From Polaromonas sp. (lineage in GTDB: Bacteria > Pseudomonadota > Gammaproteobacteria > Burkholderiales > Burkholderiaceae_C), in NCBI GenBank assembly GCA_021731285.1, contig JAKFXR010000016.1, positions 1 to 55,924 on the forward strand: DNA of 55,924 nucleotides, in the 5' to 3' direction. Each line of letters begins with the position of its first letter. The first letter of the stretch is position 1. The translations under genes and the position numbers were made by a program. Shown one piece after another: positions 18,226 through 26,427 of the stretch. The notes under the pieces were generated by a model. That model worked only from the letters and a program-made list of their open reading frames with translations. It did no database searches and was not told the origin of the DNA.

Positions 18226-18741
18226 TCAGATGTAGTAGCGCTGGTATGCGCGCAACTCCGGACCGCCAACGCGGATCGTACGTTTCGGCAACGCTGCTGA
18301 TGAGGCTGAGGTGGCTTCTTCAGCGGCGCCTGCACGCGTCAGGGCCACTTGCAAGTCCGCCATCACGCGGGGGTCTGATTTGGCAGCTTCCCACAGGCGC
18401 ATGTCTGCGCGTCCGCGTGCCACACTGCTCGACCAGACATCGAGCGCAGCGACTGAGCGTGCGGCCAGACTGCGTGCCGTACCGGCGAACAGCGCAAGCG
18501 CAGTGAAGGCGACAGCCCACATGGCGATCCAGATCACCAGCAGATGACCTTCCGCCACACTGTCCATCACCTGGTAGGCAACAACCATGATGGCAGCAGC
18601 AACAGCCGAGAGCAGCAGGGTGGCAAGGCCACGGGTGCCCGAGAGTCCCTGGCGCAGCTGTTTTGCCGCGCTCATGGCCGACGTCACACGGTCGGCGCCA
18701 ACGTGGTGAGTGGACTGTTTGGTGTTGACGAAGCTGGTCAT
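18226..18741 (-). CDS. Two-helix membrane protein of unknown function
   Basis: 171 residues from the ATG at 18741, chosen because AAGGGGAA lies five bases upstream. An N-terminal cytoplasmic segment (about 1-45), two transmembrane helices (LATLLLSAVAAAIMVVAYQV and LLVIWIAMWAVAFTALALFA) and an alanine-rich cytoplasmic tail ending PELRAYQRYYI. I do not recognise a family. The start faces the LysR gene across an AT-rich region with inverted repeats, so it is a likely LysR target. It converges on pckG and may share its bidirectional terminator. Confidence 0.75.
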   Translation of the reverse strand: MTSFVNTKQSTHHVGADRVTSAMSAAKQLRQGLSGTRGLATLLLSAVAAAIMVVAYQVMDSVAEGHLLVIWIAMWAVAFTALALFAGTARSLAARSVAALDVWSSSVARGRADMRLWEAAKSDPRVMADLQVALTRAGAAEEATSASSAALPKRTIRVGGPELRAYQRYYI

Positions 18742-18770
18742 GATGGTTCCCCTTGGTGAGTGCCACCACC

Positions 18771-18797
18771 GATATTGGTTTGGGCACAACCAGATAT
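18771..18797. promoter_or_regulatory. Candidate LysR-type operator 1
   Basis: Imperfect palindrome ATATTGGTT-tgggcac-AACCAGATAT, 30 bases from the start of the 18226-18741 gene and in the divergent intergenic region of the LysR gene. Size and position fit a LysR recognition site. Inference from symmetry only. Confidence 0.45.
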
Positions 18798-18835
18798 TAG
18801 GGTTATCACTGATGTTATTCAACTTTATCTTTATG

Positions 18836-18853
18836 ATTATGGTTATTCATAAT
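18836..18853. promoter_or_regulatory. Candidate LysR-type operator 2
   Basis: ATTATG-GTTATT-CATAAT is a perfect 6+6 inverted repeat ending nine bases before the LysR ATG, well placed for autorepression. The surrounding 60 bases are strongly AT-rich in an otherwise GC-rich genome. Confidence 0.5.
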
Positions 18854-18861
18854 GGTGATAA

Positions 18862-19842
18862 ATGACCCCCTCTTTCGAAAAACCTTCACCCCCGCCCAAT
18901 TTCCGCACGCTGGACCTGAATCTGCTGCGCGTGTTTGACGAGGTCATGGCTGAGCGCAGCCTCACGCGGGCGGCGCGCAACCTCTCCCTGACGCAGCCAG
19001 CGGTCAGCAATGCGCTGCGCCGCCTGCGCGACACCCTGGGAGACGAACTGGTCAAGCGCAGCGGCCAGGGCATGGCGCCCACGCCGCGGGCCCTGACCCT
19101 GTGGCCAGCGGTGCGCGAAGCCCTGCAGCAATTGCAGGAAGCCATGGTTCCAAGCGAGTTTGTGCCCGCCAGGGCCAACTCCACTTTCGTGCTCGCCATG
19201 GCCGATGCAACGGCCGCCGAGCTCATGCCTGGGCTGGTTGAAACACTGGAACATGAGGCACCTGGCGTTGCGATGCGTGTCGTGCCACTCACCACACGCG
19301 ACCCCAGACGGATGCTCGACGAGGAGAGCTGCGATCTGGCGGTTGGGTATTTTCCTTCTGTGCTGGCTGACCTGACAGTCCGGGCGCAAAACGGTGAGCC
19401 GATGCCGTTCATGCATCAACGGCTCTACGATGGAGAATATGTGTGTGTCATGCGCAAGGATCACCCCCTTGCCAAAGGGCCATTGACGCTGAACCGCTTT
19501 TGCGCGGCACGACACATGCTGGTCAGCTTTTCGGGCCGGCCCTTCGGGTTTGTCGACGAGTCCCTCGCGTCACTGGGCCGGCAACGTCAGGTCGTGCTGA
19601 CCGTCAACCAGTTTTTCACCGCTGGCCAGGTGGTGGCCAACTCCAACCTCCTTACCGTGTTGCCGGCCCATTTTGTAAGGGTGACGGGCATCGCCGATCA
19701 ATTGGTACTGCGGCCCCTGCCTTTCGACGTATCACCGGTACACGTGGACGCCGTATGGCACCGACGCTCCGGGCAGCGCAGTGCTCATACGTGGCTGCGG
19801 TTGGCCGTGGCGCGGGCTGCAGCCAAGGCCTTCACGCCATAA
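18862..19842 (+). CDS. LysR-family transcriptional regulator
   Basis: 326 residues. N-terminal winged helix-turn-helix LDLNLLRVFDEVMAERSLTRAARNL then SLTQPAVSNALRRLRDTLGD (about 16-75), followed by a two-lobed effector domain. The helix text matches the NodD/PnbR/LinR-like subgroup that responds to aromatic or organic inducers. The effector is not predictable. It is divergent from the two-helix membrane gene, sharing a 120-base AT-rich intergenic region with two palindromes, which suggests autoregulation. A second small membrane gene converges on its 3' end. Confidence 0.92.
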   Translation: MTPSFEKPSPPPNFRTLDLNLLRVFDEVMAERSLTRAARNLSLTQPAVSNALRRLRDTLGDELVKRSGQGMAPTPRALTLWPAVREALQQLQEAMVPSEFVPARANSTFVLAMADATAAELMPGLVETLEHEAPGVAMRVVPLTTRDPRRMLDEESCDLAVGYFPSVLADLTVRAQNGEPMPFMHQRLYDGEYVCVMRKDHPLAKGPLTLNRFCAARHMLVSFSGRPFGFVDESLASLGRQRQVVLTVNQFFTAGQVVANSNLLTVLPAHFVRVTGIADQLVLRPLPFDVSPVHVDAVWHRRSGQRSAHTWLRLAVARAAAKAFTP

Positions 19843-19852
19843 AGCGGTCCGG

Positions 19853-20122
19853 TCAGCGCACAACGCTGAGGTAGGCTCGCGCCGCCCGGCGCAGCTGCTC
19901 GGCCTGTCGGGGATCACGCCCAGCGCGGGCCCCGGCGGTCTCCATCAGGCTCCGGGCAACGCCCTGCGTTGAGCCGCCGGTGCGACCAAAGGACAGAAAA
20001 GCGACAACCCGGGCAACAAGCAAATACATAACAACAAGCGCCGCGGAAACGGCGAAAAGTGGCAACACAGTCAGATTAAGGGTTTTCCCTGATATTGCAA
20101 GCCTGTGCATGCGCAAGCGCAT
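19853..20122 (-). CDS. Putative small membrane protein
   Basis: About 89 residues if started at the ATG at 20122. Other candidates are ATG 20110 and GTG 20068, and none has a good Shine-Dalgarno sequence. One hydrophobic helix (VLPLFAVSAALVVMYLLVARVV) is followed by a basic tail, GARAGRDPRQAEQLRRAARAYLSVVR, that looks like a real cytoplasmic domain. It converges on LysR with a ten-base gap. A motif resembling one upstream of the other LysR-flanking gene lies at about 20074-20097, which would be upstream of the GTG start. Reality as a gene is likely, the start is not settled, and function is unknown. Confidence 0.5.
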   Translation of the reverse strand: MRLRMHRLAISGKTLNLTVLPLFAVSAALVVMYLLVARVVAFLSFGRTGGSTQGVARSLMETAGARAGRDPRQAEQLRRAARAYLSVVR

Positions 20123-20125
20123 GCA
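20106..20125. repeat. Perfect 9+9 inverted repeat
   Basis: TGCATGCGCAAGCGCATGCA, two 9-base arms around AA, lying over the two candidate ATG codons of the small membrane gene and about 80 bases before the phosphoesterase start. It could be an operator or an mRNA hairpin hiding the start. Confidence 0.6.
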
Positions 20126-20202
20126 TATCGGACATAAAGCCGCTACGTCCAGGCATGGACGGTTGATGGGCCATGCGTCAACACCTCCTGCACAATCCAT
20201 GA

Positions 20203-21063
20203 GTGAACATCCAGCTTTTGTCCGACCTGCACCTCGAGTCCAACCCGCATTTCAAGGCCCGGCCCAACCCGGGGGCCGACCTTCTGGTGCTGGCAGGCGA
20301 CATCGGCTCTTACCAGCCTGGCTCCCTGCTGGAAAGCATGGGCATCCGCGACTTCGGACTCGCACGGTTTTCCCCCCTGCCGGTGTCAGAAGGCGGCGCG
20401 GGCTGGCCCACGCCCGTGTTTTTTCTGCCGGGCAACCACGAGTACGACGGGCTGGAATTTGCGCAAGCCCGTACCTCGCTGCGTGCAAGCTGCGAGAGGC
20501 TGGGCATGGTCTGGCTGGAGCAGGAGACCGTGGTGCTGGACGGCATACGTTTTGTGGGCAGCACCTTGTGGACTGACTTTGATGCGCTGAGCGGCAGTGG
20601 AGGCCATGCCGGCGAGCCGGACCTCGCCGCGCAACGCAATGCCCGCGAAAAGGCTTTTCGCGCCGCAAATTTTTACCTGCAGAAAAACCACGCTTTTCGC
20701 GAAGGGCAGCCCATGCTGGCCGAGGACGTGCGGGAAGAAGGCCTGAAAAGCCAGGCCTGGCTGCGGATCGCATTGGCCAGGCCTTTTCAGGGTCGCACGG
20801 TGGTGGTGACGCATTTTGCGCCCAGCCTGCTCAGTGCGGACCCACGCTATGGGCTGGTGCCCGGAACCGCCGGTTTTTGCAATTCACTCGATGACACCCT
20901 CTTGCCGCTGGCCACACTGTGGCTGCACGGACATCTGCACTGTCCGTGTGACTACGTCAAAAACGGTTGCCGGGTGGTTGCGAATCCGCTGGGATACGCG
21001 CGCAAGGGAGAGCAGGACGGCTACCAGGAGAATCTGCTCATCGAGGTGGCCGCTGTCTCCTGA
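20203..21063 (+). CDS. Calcineurin-type metallophosphoesterase
   Basis: 286 residues from a GTG at 20203 (MNIQLLSDLHLE); no in-frame ATG is better. All five metallophosphoesterase motifs are present: SDLHLE (7-12), GDIG (32-35), GNHEYD, THFAPS and GHLH, giving a dinuclear metal site. There is no signal peptide, so it is cytoplasmic. Substrates in this family range from nucleotides to phosphoproteins, and nothing here narrows it. It stands alone, with promoter sequence probably inside the AT-richer stretch just upstream. Confidence 0.9.
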   Translation: MNIQLLSDLHLESNPHFKARPNPGADLLVLAGDIGSYQPGSLLESMGIRDFGLARFSPLPVSEGGAGWPTPVFFLPGNHEYDGLEFAQARTSLRASCERLGMVWLEQETVVLDGIRFVGSTLWTDFDALSGSGGHAGEPDLAAQRNAREKAFRAANFYLQKNHAFREGQPMLAEDVREEGLKSQAWLRIALARPFQGRTVVVTHFAPSLLSADPRYGLVPGTAGFCNSLDDTLLPLATLWLHGHLHCPCDYVKNGCRVVANPLGYARKGEQDGYQENLLIEVAAVS

Positions 21064-21103
21064 ACTGCCCCACCGTGCGTGAAAGCAAGCCGGCGGCCAT
21101 CAA

Positions 21104-21775
21104 CTAACGCGCGTTCAAGCCGCCAAAGCAGGTGTTCACCATCATCTCGACCATCTCTTCGTTGCTGTACAGACCGCTGGCTGTCAAAAATTCAAGAACC
21201 GGATCGCAGGCCCGCGCATACAGGGTGTAGAGCACCAGCAGTGGGGGGGTTTTGGGGTCAAGTGATCCATCCTGTTGGGCCTGCTCGATCCATAACCCTA
21301 TGTGGTCGCTCACTTGCATCAAACCGTCGATGTAAGCCTTGTTCTTCATCAGCGCCGCACGCAGGCTCGAATTATGGTGCGGCAAAGAGGGCATCTCCCC
21401 CTCAATCTGCAAGCCCAGCATCCACCGCACCAGGGCCTTGAGCTGCTCCACAGGGCGGGCGTCGGCAGGCCTGCCGGCGATAAATTCCTGCGCCCTCGCC
21501 ACCACCCGCACCATGGCCGCGGCGGCGAGGTCTTCCTTGCTGGGGAAGTGCTTGTAGAGGCTGGCTTTGGCAATACCGACTTCGGCAGCCACCTGGTCCA
21601 CCGTCATCAGATCGAACCCTTTTTCAGCCAGCAAGCGATTGACCGCCCGGACAATGGCATCCTCTCGCACAAGCAGCATCTGCTGCTTGAAGGAGGTTTT
21701 TGGCGCAGACGTTCCGCCGGAAGCGGCCCTGGCGGGCACTGTCGTTGAAGTCTGGCGGCTTGGGGCAGTTGTCAT
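21104..21775 (-). CDS. TetR-family transcriptional regulator
   Basis: 223 residues from the ATG at 21775; ATG 21823 would add 16 residues. A long disordered N-terminus precedes the TetR helix-turn-helix, VREDAIVRAVNRLLAEKGF...TVDQVAAEVGIAKASLYKHFPSKEDL. The C-terminal ligand domain is of the AcrR/TetR_C type and ends in methionine-rich EEMVEMMVNTCFGGLNAR. No target gene is clear. The neighbour upstream on the same strand is a sensor kinase whose stop is 75 bases away, so they may be separate units. Confidence 0.88.
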   Translation of the reverse strand: MTTAPSRQTSTTVPARAASGGTSAPKTSFKQQMLLVREDAIVRAVNRLLAEKGFDLMTVDQVAAEVGIAKASLYKHFPSKEDLAAAAMVRVVARAQEFIAGRPADARPVEQLKALVRWMLGLQIEGEMPSLPHHNSSLRAALMKNKAYIDGLMQVSDHIGLWIEQAQQDGSLDPKTPPLLVLYTLYARACDPVLEFLTASGLYSNEEMVEMMVNTCFGGLNAR

Positions 21776-21850
21776 CTTCGGGAATTCTAGCCCCGTCCGT
21801 CTCAAAGCGAAGCGGGCGCCCATATTGCGACCGGATGGTCGGGGCTTGGC

Positions 21851-24439
21851 TCAGGCTTCTTCAGTTGCGCGTTTCGCTATCGAAGGATCTTCTGCAAGTG
21901 TGAAATAGAACGTCGCACCCAAGCCGGGCTCAGACTCGGCCCACACCCTGCCCCCGTGACGAACAATGATCCGGTGGACTGTGGCCAGCCCTATCCCGGT
22001 CCCGGCAAATTCCGAAATCGTGTGCAGGCGCTGAAAGGCGCCGAAGAGTTTTTCCGAATAAGCCATGTCAAAACCGGCGCCGCGGTCACGCACCGCATAG
22101 ACCGTTTCACCTTCCGCATTGGTCTGGCACCCAAAGGAGATATGGGTACGGGGCTGGCGTTCGCTGAATTTCCAGGCATTTCCGAGCAGGTTGTCCAGCA
22201 CCTGGCGCAGCAAGCGGCGGTCACCCTGGACCTGCATTCCCGGCTGAATCTCCCAGCGCGCCTGCCTGCCCGCCTCGCGCTCGGCAAAGCCGCTCAACAC
22301 CGTCTCCGCCATGGCACTCAAATCCACGCTGCCCCAGCGCAGGCTGGCGCGCGAGACTTGCGCCAGAGACAGCAAGGCGTCGATCAACTCTCCCATCTGC
22401 ACCACGCCCGCGCGAATGCGGTTCAGGTAGTGCAGACCACGCTCACTGGGCGGACTGGGGCCGATTTCCTTTTCCAGGAGACCGCTGAATCCGTCAATGG
22501 CGCTCAGCGGCGTGCGAAGGTCATGGGAAACCGAATAGGAAAAAGACTCCAGGTCGCGGTTGACAGACTCCAGCTCTGCTGTGCGCCGGCGCACACGCTC
22601 TTCCAGCTCGGCGTTCAGGCGCAAAATCTCCTCCTGCGCCTGTTTTCTTTCCTGGCGTGATCGCAATGCGTCTATGCCAAACGCCAGGTTATCGGCCAGC
22701 TCCTGCAGCAAGCTGATTTCGTCCGCCCCCTGTTTTTCGACGACACCGGAGTACAACCCCAATAAGCCGAAAGTGCGATGGGTATCGCGAAGCGGCAAGA
22801 ACACCGCGCTGCGATAACCCTGGCGCATGGCCTCACCGCTCCAGTAAAACTGATTGGCTCCTTTGGTGATGTCTTCGCTGACTCTGACCTCGCCACTTCG
22901 AATCGTCTGGCCTGCCGGACCTGCGCCGGTTTGCAGTTCGGGATCCCATGTCAACTCGATGGCAGACAGGTAACCACCCTCGTCCCCCGCATGCGCCATG
23001 GGCATGATGGTGCGCGCAGCGTCATCCTGCGCATACCCGACCCAGGCCATCCGATACCCTCCCACATCGACAGCCAGCCGGCACACCTGCAGCAGCAGTT
23101 GGGACTCATCGTCCATCCGCGTCAGGGCCTCGTTGCAGCGACTGAGCATTTGCAAGGCGCGATTGGTGCGCGCCAGCTCCAGGGCGGCCAGCTTCCGGTC
23201 GGTGATATCACGCGCGGTACCGACGATGCGCTCTACCTTGCCTCCGGCGTTCAGAACCGGATAAGAGTGGTCGCGGATCCAGCGAACCTCACCCTCAGCG
23301 CGAACGATCCGGTACTCCAGGTCAGAGGGTTTCCCGGCCGCCTGGGTCGCGTTGGCCGCGGCTTCTGCGGCGCGGTCATCCGGATGAATGCGCGAGCGGT
23401 AGGAGTCGGAGTCCTTGTAGAGAGTCTGCAGGCTCTCGTGCCAAACCGTTTCGTAAGCCGGGCTGATGTACAGAAAACGCCCGCTCGCAAAGTCCCGGTT
23501 GTAGAACACGTCTTCCACGTTTTCAGCCAGTTCGCGAAAACGTGCCTCGCTCCCCAGCAGCGCCTCCTCGGCACGCGCGCGCTCTATCGCGATGCGCGCC
23601 AGTCGGACGGCGACTTCGACCAGTTGCAGCTCCGGTGGCACAGGTTGGTGCAGGCTCTGGAAATAAATGGCAAAGGTAGCAAGCACTTCGCCGCTGACTG
23701 ACAACACGGGTGTGGACCAGCAGGCCTTGAGCCCGTACTCCATTGCCATTTCCCGGTAGTCGCGCATCAGTGGGTCACTGCCGATGTCCGCCACGACCAC
23801 CGGCGTTTTCCGGAAGGCTGCCGTGCCGCAGGCCCCTGCCCCTTCAACCAGCTGCAGCCCGTCAATACGCTGGTTGAAACTTTCCGGCAAGCTGGGCGCC
23901 GCGCCATGGCGCAGGCGTGTGCCATCAAACAAAAGAACCGAGCACAGGCTTGCGGGCAGTTGCCCTTCTATCAGCCGGACAATGGACTCCAGACACTGCG
24001 GCAGGGGAGCGCCACGAGCGATCAGCTCAAGCACCTGCTCCTGCGAGCGCGCAAAGTCGGCGCTGCGCCTGCTTTCGGTGATATCGGTAAACACCACCAG
24101 TCCGCCTCCCAGCGTCTGCTGCCCGTCATGCAAGGGACGAACATTCAGGCGCAACACGCGGTCGCTGACACCAGGCGCGCGAAGCAGCAACTCCCAATTG
24201 GAAATGCTTTCACCCCGGATAGCGCGACTCAAGGGCCTGTCCTGAGGTGCCTTGAGTTCCCTGCCGTCCAGCTCCAGCAGCAGATGGCCTTCCCGCCACG
24301 CCTCCACGGTCGTACCGGTTTCCCCTTCCGGAAAAACCTTCCGGGCAGCAGCGTTGAACAACAGAAAGCGGCCATCCACATCGACCGCTATCACGCCTTC
24401 AGTCATGCTGTTAATGATCAGGTCGAGCAACACTGGCAC
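21851..24439 (-). CDS. Multi-sensor histidine kinase (PAS-GAF-PAS-GAF-HisKA-HATPase)
   Basis: 862 residues from a GTG at 24439; a second GTG at 24433 has better spacing to GGAGAG. Domains in order: PAS (about 5-125), GAF (135-290), PAS with PAC (305-430, ending IVGTARDITDRK), GAF (440-600), coiled linker, HisKA with phospho-acceptor H639 in SYSVSHDLRTPLSAI, and HATPase_c with N box DNLLGNAWKF, G1 DRGAGFDM and G2 GTGIGLATV. No transmembrane helix is seen, so it is a soluble cytoplasmic sensor. The kinase core resembles bacteriophytochrome-type kinases, but no chromophore cysteine motif was recognised. No response regulator is adjacent, making it an orphan kinase. Confidence 0.92.
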   Translation of the reverse strand: MPVLLDLIINSMTEGVIAVDVDGRFLLFNAAARKVFPEGETGTTVEAWREGHLLLELDGRELKAPQDRPLSRAIRGESISNWELLLRAPGVSDRVLRLNVRPLHDGQQTLGGGLVVFTDITESRRSADFARSQEQVLELIARGAPLPQCLESIVRLIEGQLPASLCSVLLFDGTRLRHGAAPSLPESFNQRIDGLQLVEGAGACGTAAFRKTPVVVADIGSDPLMRDYREMAMEYGLKACWSTPVLSVSGEVLATFAIYFQSLHQPVPPELQLVEVAVRLARIAIERARAEEALLGSEARFRELAENVEDVFYNRDFASGRFLYISPAYETVWHESLQTLYKDSDSYRSRIHPDDRAAEAAANATQAAGKPSDLEYRIVRAEGEVRWIRDHSYPVLNAGGKVERIVGTARDITDRKLAALELARTNRALQMLSRCNEALTRMDDESQLLLQVCRLAVDVGGYRMAWVGYAQDDAARTIMPMAHAGDEGGYLSAIELTWDPELQTGAGPAGQTIRSGEVRVSEDITKGANQFYWSGEAMRQGYRSAVFLPLRDTHRTFGLLGLYSGVVEKQGADEISLLQELADNLAFGIDALRSRQERKQAQEEILRLNAELEERVRRRTAELESVNRDLESFSYSVSHDLRTPLSAIDGFSGLLEKEIGPSPPSERGLHYLNRIRAGVVQMGELIDALLSLAQVSRASLRWGSVDLSAMAETVLSGFAEREAGRQARWEIQPGMQVQGDRRLLRQVLDNLLGNAWKFSERQPRTHISFGCQTNAEGETVYAVRDRGAGFDMAYSEKLFGAFQRLHTISEFAGTGIGLATVHRIIVRHGGRVWAESEPGLGATFYFTLAEDPSIAKRATEEA

Positions 24440-24646
24440 CTCTCCCGAGAGCTTTGCAGGTCATGCCTGCCCATTCACTGTACAGGAAGGAGCCGCTATT
24501 GCGGCGATCAATTGTGCCCGCCGTCCCGCGAGAGCACGGGGCCGACGCCCGCTCTCCTACACGTATCGGGCGACGGTGCTGACAGGCCGCCTGCAGCACA
24601 CTGGCCATAGTGGTTCATTGCCATTGTCATTGCCCGAAGGAAAACC

Positions 24647-24964
24647 ATGACCCGTGACGCCTCTAGCCACCCACCCAAGCCCGCGCGGGGCTCATTGCCA
24701 GCCACACCGGGTAGCAGCGAGGGCATGCCCTCCAGGGAGCCGGCGGCTAGCCGGGCCATGCCGGGAAAGGAAGCAAGCCCACGGGATGCCTCCCACGAAG
24801 CCAGCCTGGCATTGCCGCACGAGCGGGACCAGGCCGTCGACATGACCGAAGACAAGATTGATCCGGTCATTGATCAGGCGCAAAAGGATTTGCGCCAGGG
24901 CCTGGAGGACACTGACAAGAGGCCAGCCATGAATACCGCCTACCAGAAGCTCAAACGCACCTGA
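24647..24964 (+). CDS. Small charged hypothetical protein
   Basis: 105 residues, with a good Shine-Dalgarno sequence (AAGGAAAACC-ATG). The N-terminal half is proline/serine-rich and looks disordered. The C-terminal half, SHEASLALPHERDQAVDMTEDKID then VIDQAQKDLRQGLEDTDKRP, is charged and predicted helical; from memory it resembles small hypothetical proteins of Burkholderiales. No signal peptide, transmembrane helix or known domain is seen. It converges on the carboxypeptidase gene with a three-base gap. Confidence 0.7.
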   Translation: MTRDASSHPPKPARGSLPATPGSSEGMPSREPAASRAMPGKEASPRDASHEASLALPHERDQAVDMTEDKIDPVIDQAQKDLRQGLEDTDKRPAMNTAYQKLKRT

Positions 24965-24967
24965 GCC

Positions 24968-25840
24968 TCAAGGAACCGGCACGCGGCTGCCCGACGTAGC
25001 TGGCCGGACCGGGCTTTCCGGCGTCCGGCTCACTCTCTCGCTCATCCAGCGCAGCAGATCCAGCCACATCTGGCGCATTTCCGCATCCAGCGGTGTTCGC
25101 ATGGCATTGGGCAATTCGATGGTGACGACCGGCACGCCCTTGTGCACCCCACCGTAGTTGCCCAGCGAGCCGGGGAAAATACCGACCTGATCAAGGTAAA
25201 GCCGCCCCAGTCGCGATGGCGGCACCGATGGACCGTCAAAGTCAAGCACGCCATAGGGCGCGTGGATGCTGACGATCAGGTGCGGCTTGAACTGTTGCAT
25301 CTGCTCATGCAGAAATTTCGACTCCGGCTCCGAAAGGGGTTTGGAGCCAGGCCAGCGGCGCGGATCCTTCCCCGTGCGTTTTTCCCAATAAATCCGGGCA
25401 TCCCTGTCCCAGTGCGGCGTGGGGAAATTACGATTGAGGTCCACCCCGTTGGCATTCACCCGGCGCGGCGGCGTCGCCAGCAGTCCGTCGGGATTGAGCG
25501 CTGGAATAAAACGCCAGTGAATCGCCGGAGCCCAGGGCGCGGCCGTCTGTTCGGCCAGATGAATCCAGTGCAGCGCCACAGCGGCCGAGGAAAGCTCGTC
25601 ACCATGAATCGCGCCGACCACCAGCACACGTTGCTGCTCGTCCGCAGACTTGATGTCGCGTGTCCAGATCGTCTGGCCTTTGACCGACCGCGCGCTGGTC
25701 ACTTCAAGCCGCGCCGCCTCACACATGCTTCGTTTGACGTTGGGCAGCTTGCGCGCAAAATCATCGCAGGGCGCTGCCGCACGCACCCCTGCCGCGACAG
25801 CGGCCAGGACAAGCAGAACCGCAAAACGGGAAATGCGCAT
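24968..25840 (-). CDS. Periplasmic M14-family zinc carboxypeptidase/amidase
   Basis: 290 residues with a signal peptide (cleaved near GVRAAA, about 23). The zinc site of M14 peptidases is complete: H79 and E82 (GAIHGDE), H193 (VSIHAPYG), the substrate-binding NGVDLNRNFP (131-140) and catalytic E242 (VVTIELPNAM). The pattern fits MpaA-like murein-peptide amidases (DUF2817 group), which trim the gamma-D-Glu-mDAP bond of peptidoglycan peptides. A signal peptide would place this member in the periplasm, unlike cytoplasmic MpaA of enterics. It converges on the small charged protein and is divergent from the flavin reductase. Confidence 0.9.
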   Translation of the reverse strand: MRISRFAVLLVLAAVAAGVRAAAPCDDFARKLPNVKRSMCEAARLEVTSARSVKGQTIWTRDIKSADEQQRVLVVGAIHGDELSSAAVALHWIHLAEQTAAPWAPAIHWRFIPALNPDGLLATPPRRVNANGVDLNRNFPTPHWDRDARIYWEKRTGKDPRRWPGSKPLSEPESKFLHEQMQQFKPHLIVSIHAPYGVLDFDGPSVPPSRLGRLYLDQVGIFPGSLGNYGGVHKGVPVVTIELPNAMRTPLDAEMRQMWLDLLRWMSERVSRTPESPVRPATSGSRVPVP

Positions 25841-25896
25841 GCCGCAAGTTTACGGCGGCGCCTGCCCCGGCCGGACGCTTCAGGTAAATTACACCC

Positions 25897-26415
25897 ATGT
25901 CTCCCGCCGTTCGCCTCAGTCAAGCCAGCCGCCCCAGTTTTTCGCAGCGCGAGTTCCGGGCTGCGCTGGGCACCTTCGCCACCGGCGTCACCATCGTCAC
26001 GGCGCTCAGCGCGAACGGCGAGTTGATCGGCCTGACCGCCAACTCCTTCAACTCTGTTTCGCTGGAGCCCCCTCTGGTGCTGTGGAGCCTGGCGCAAGCG
26101 GCCGGCTCCATGCCCGCCTTGAGTACCGGATCGCACTACGCCATCAATATCCTGGCCGCCGACCAGAAGGCACTTGCCGAACGCTTCTCCGCAAGGCGCG
26201 AAGGCCGCTGGGAAGGCGTCGCCTGGACCGCGGGGGTCAGTGGTTCACCACTGCTGAGCGGGGCCGTTGCCACATTTGAGTGCTTCAACCGCAGCCGCTA
26301 CGAAGAGGGCGACCACGTGATTTTTGTCGGGGAGGTCGAGCGCTGCACCCACCGCGCGGGCGCTGCGCCCCTGCTGTTTCACGGCGGCAAGTTCTATACC
26401 GAGCATCCGCTGTAA
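25897..26415 (+). CDS. Flavin reductase family protein
   Basis: 172 residues of the FMN-binding split-barrel flavin-reductase family. FRAALGTFATGVTIVTALSANGE and GLTANSFNSVSLEPPLVLWSL are the hallmark entry and flavin-contact segments, and FHGGKFY closes the fold. Such proteins reduce FMN or FAD with NAD(P)H, usually for a two-component monooxygenase, but no oxygenase is adjacent. It lies 12 bases before the EamA transporter gene and probably shares its transcript. Shine-Dalgarno is weak at the ATG. Confidence 0.9.
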   Translation: MSPAVRLSQASRPSFSQREFRAALGTFATGVTIVTALSANGELIGLTANSFNSVSLEPPLVLWSLAQAAGSMPALSTGSHYAINILAADQKALAERFSARREGRWEGVAWTAGVSGSPLLSGAVATFECFNRSRYEEGDHVIFVGEVERCTHRAGAAPLLFHGGKFYTEHPL

Positions 26416-26427
26416 GACCCCTGCTGC

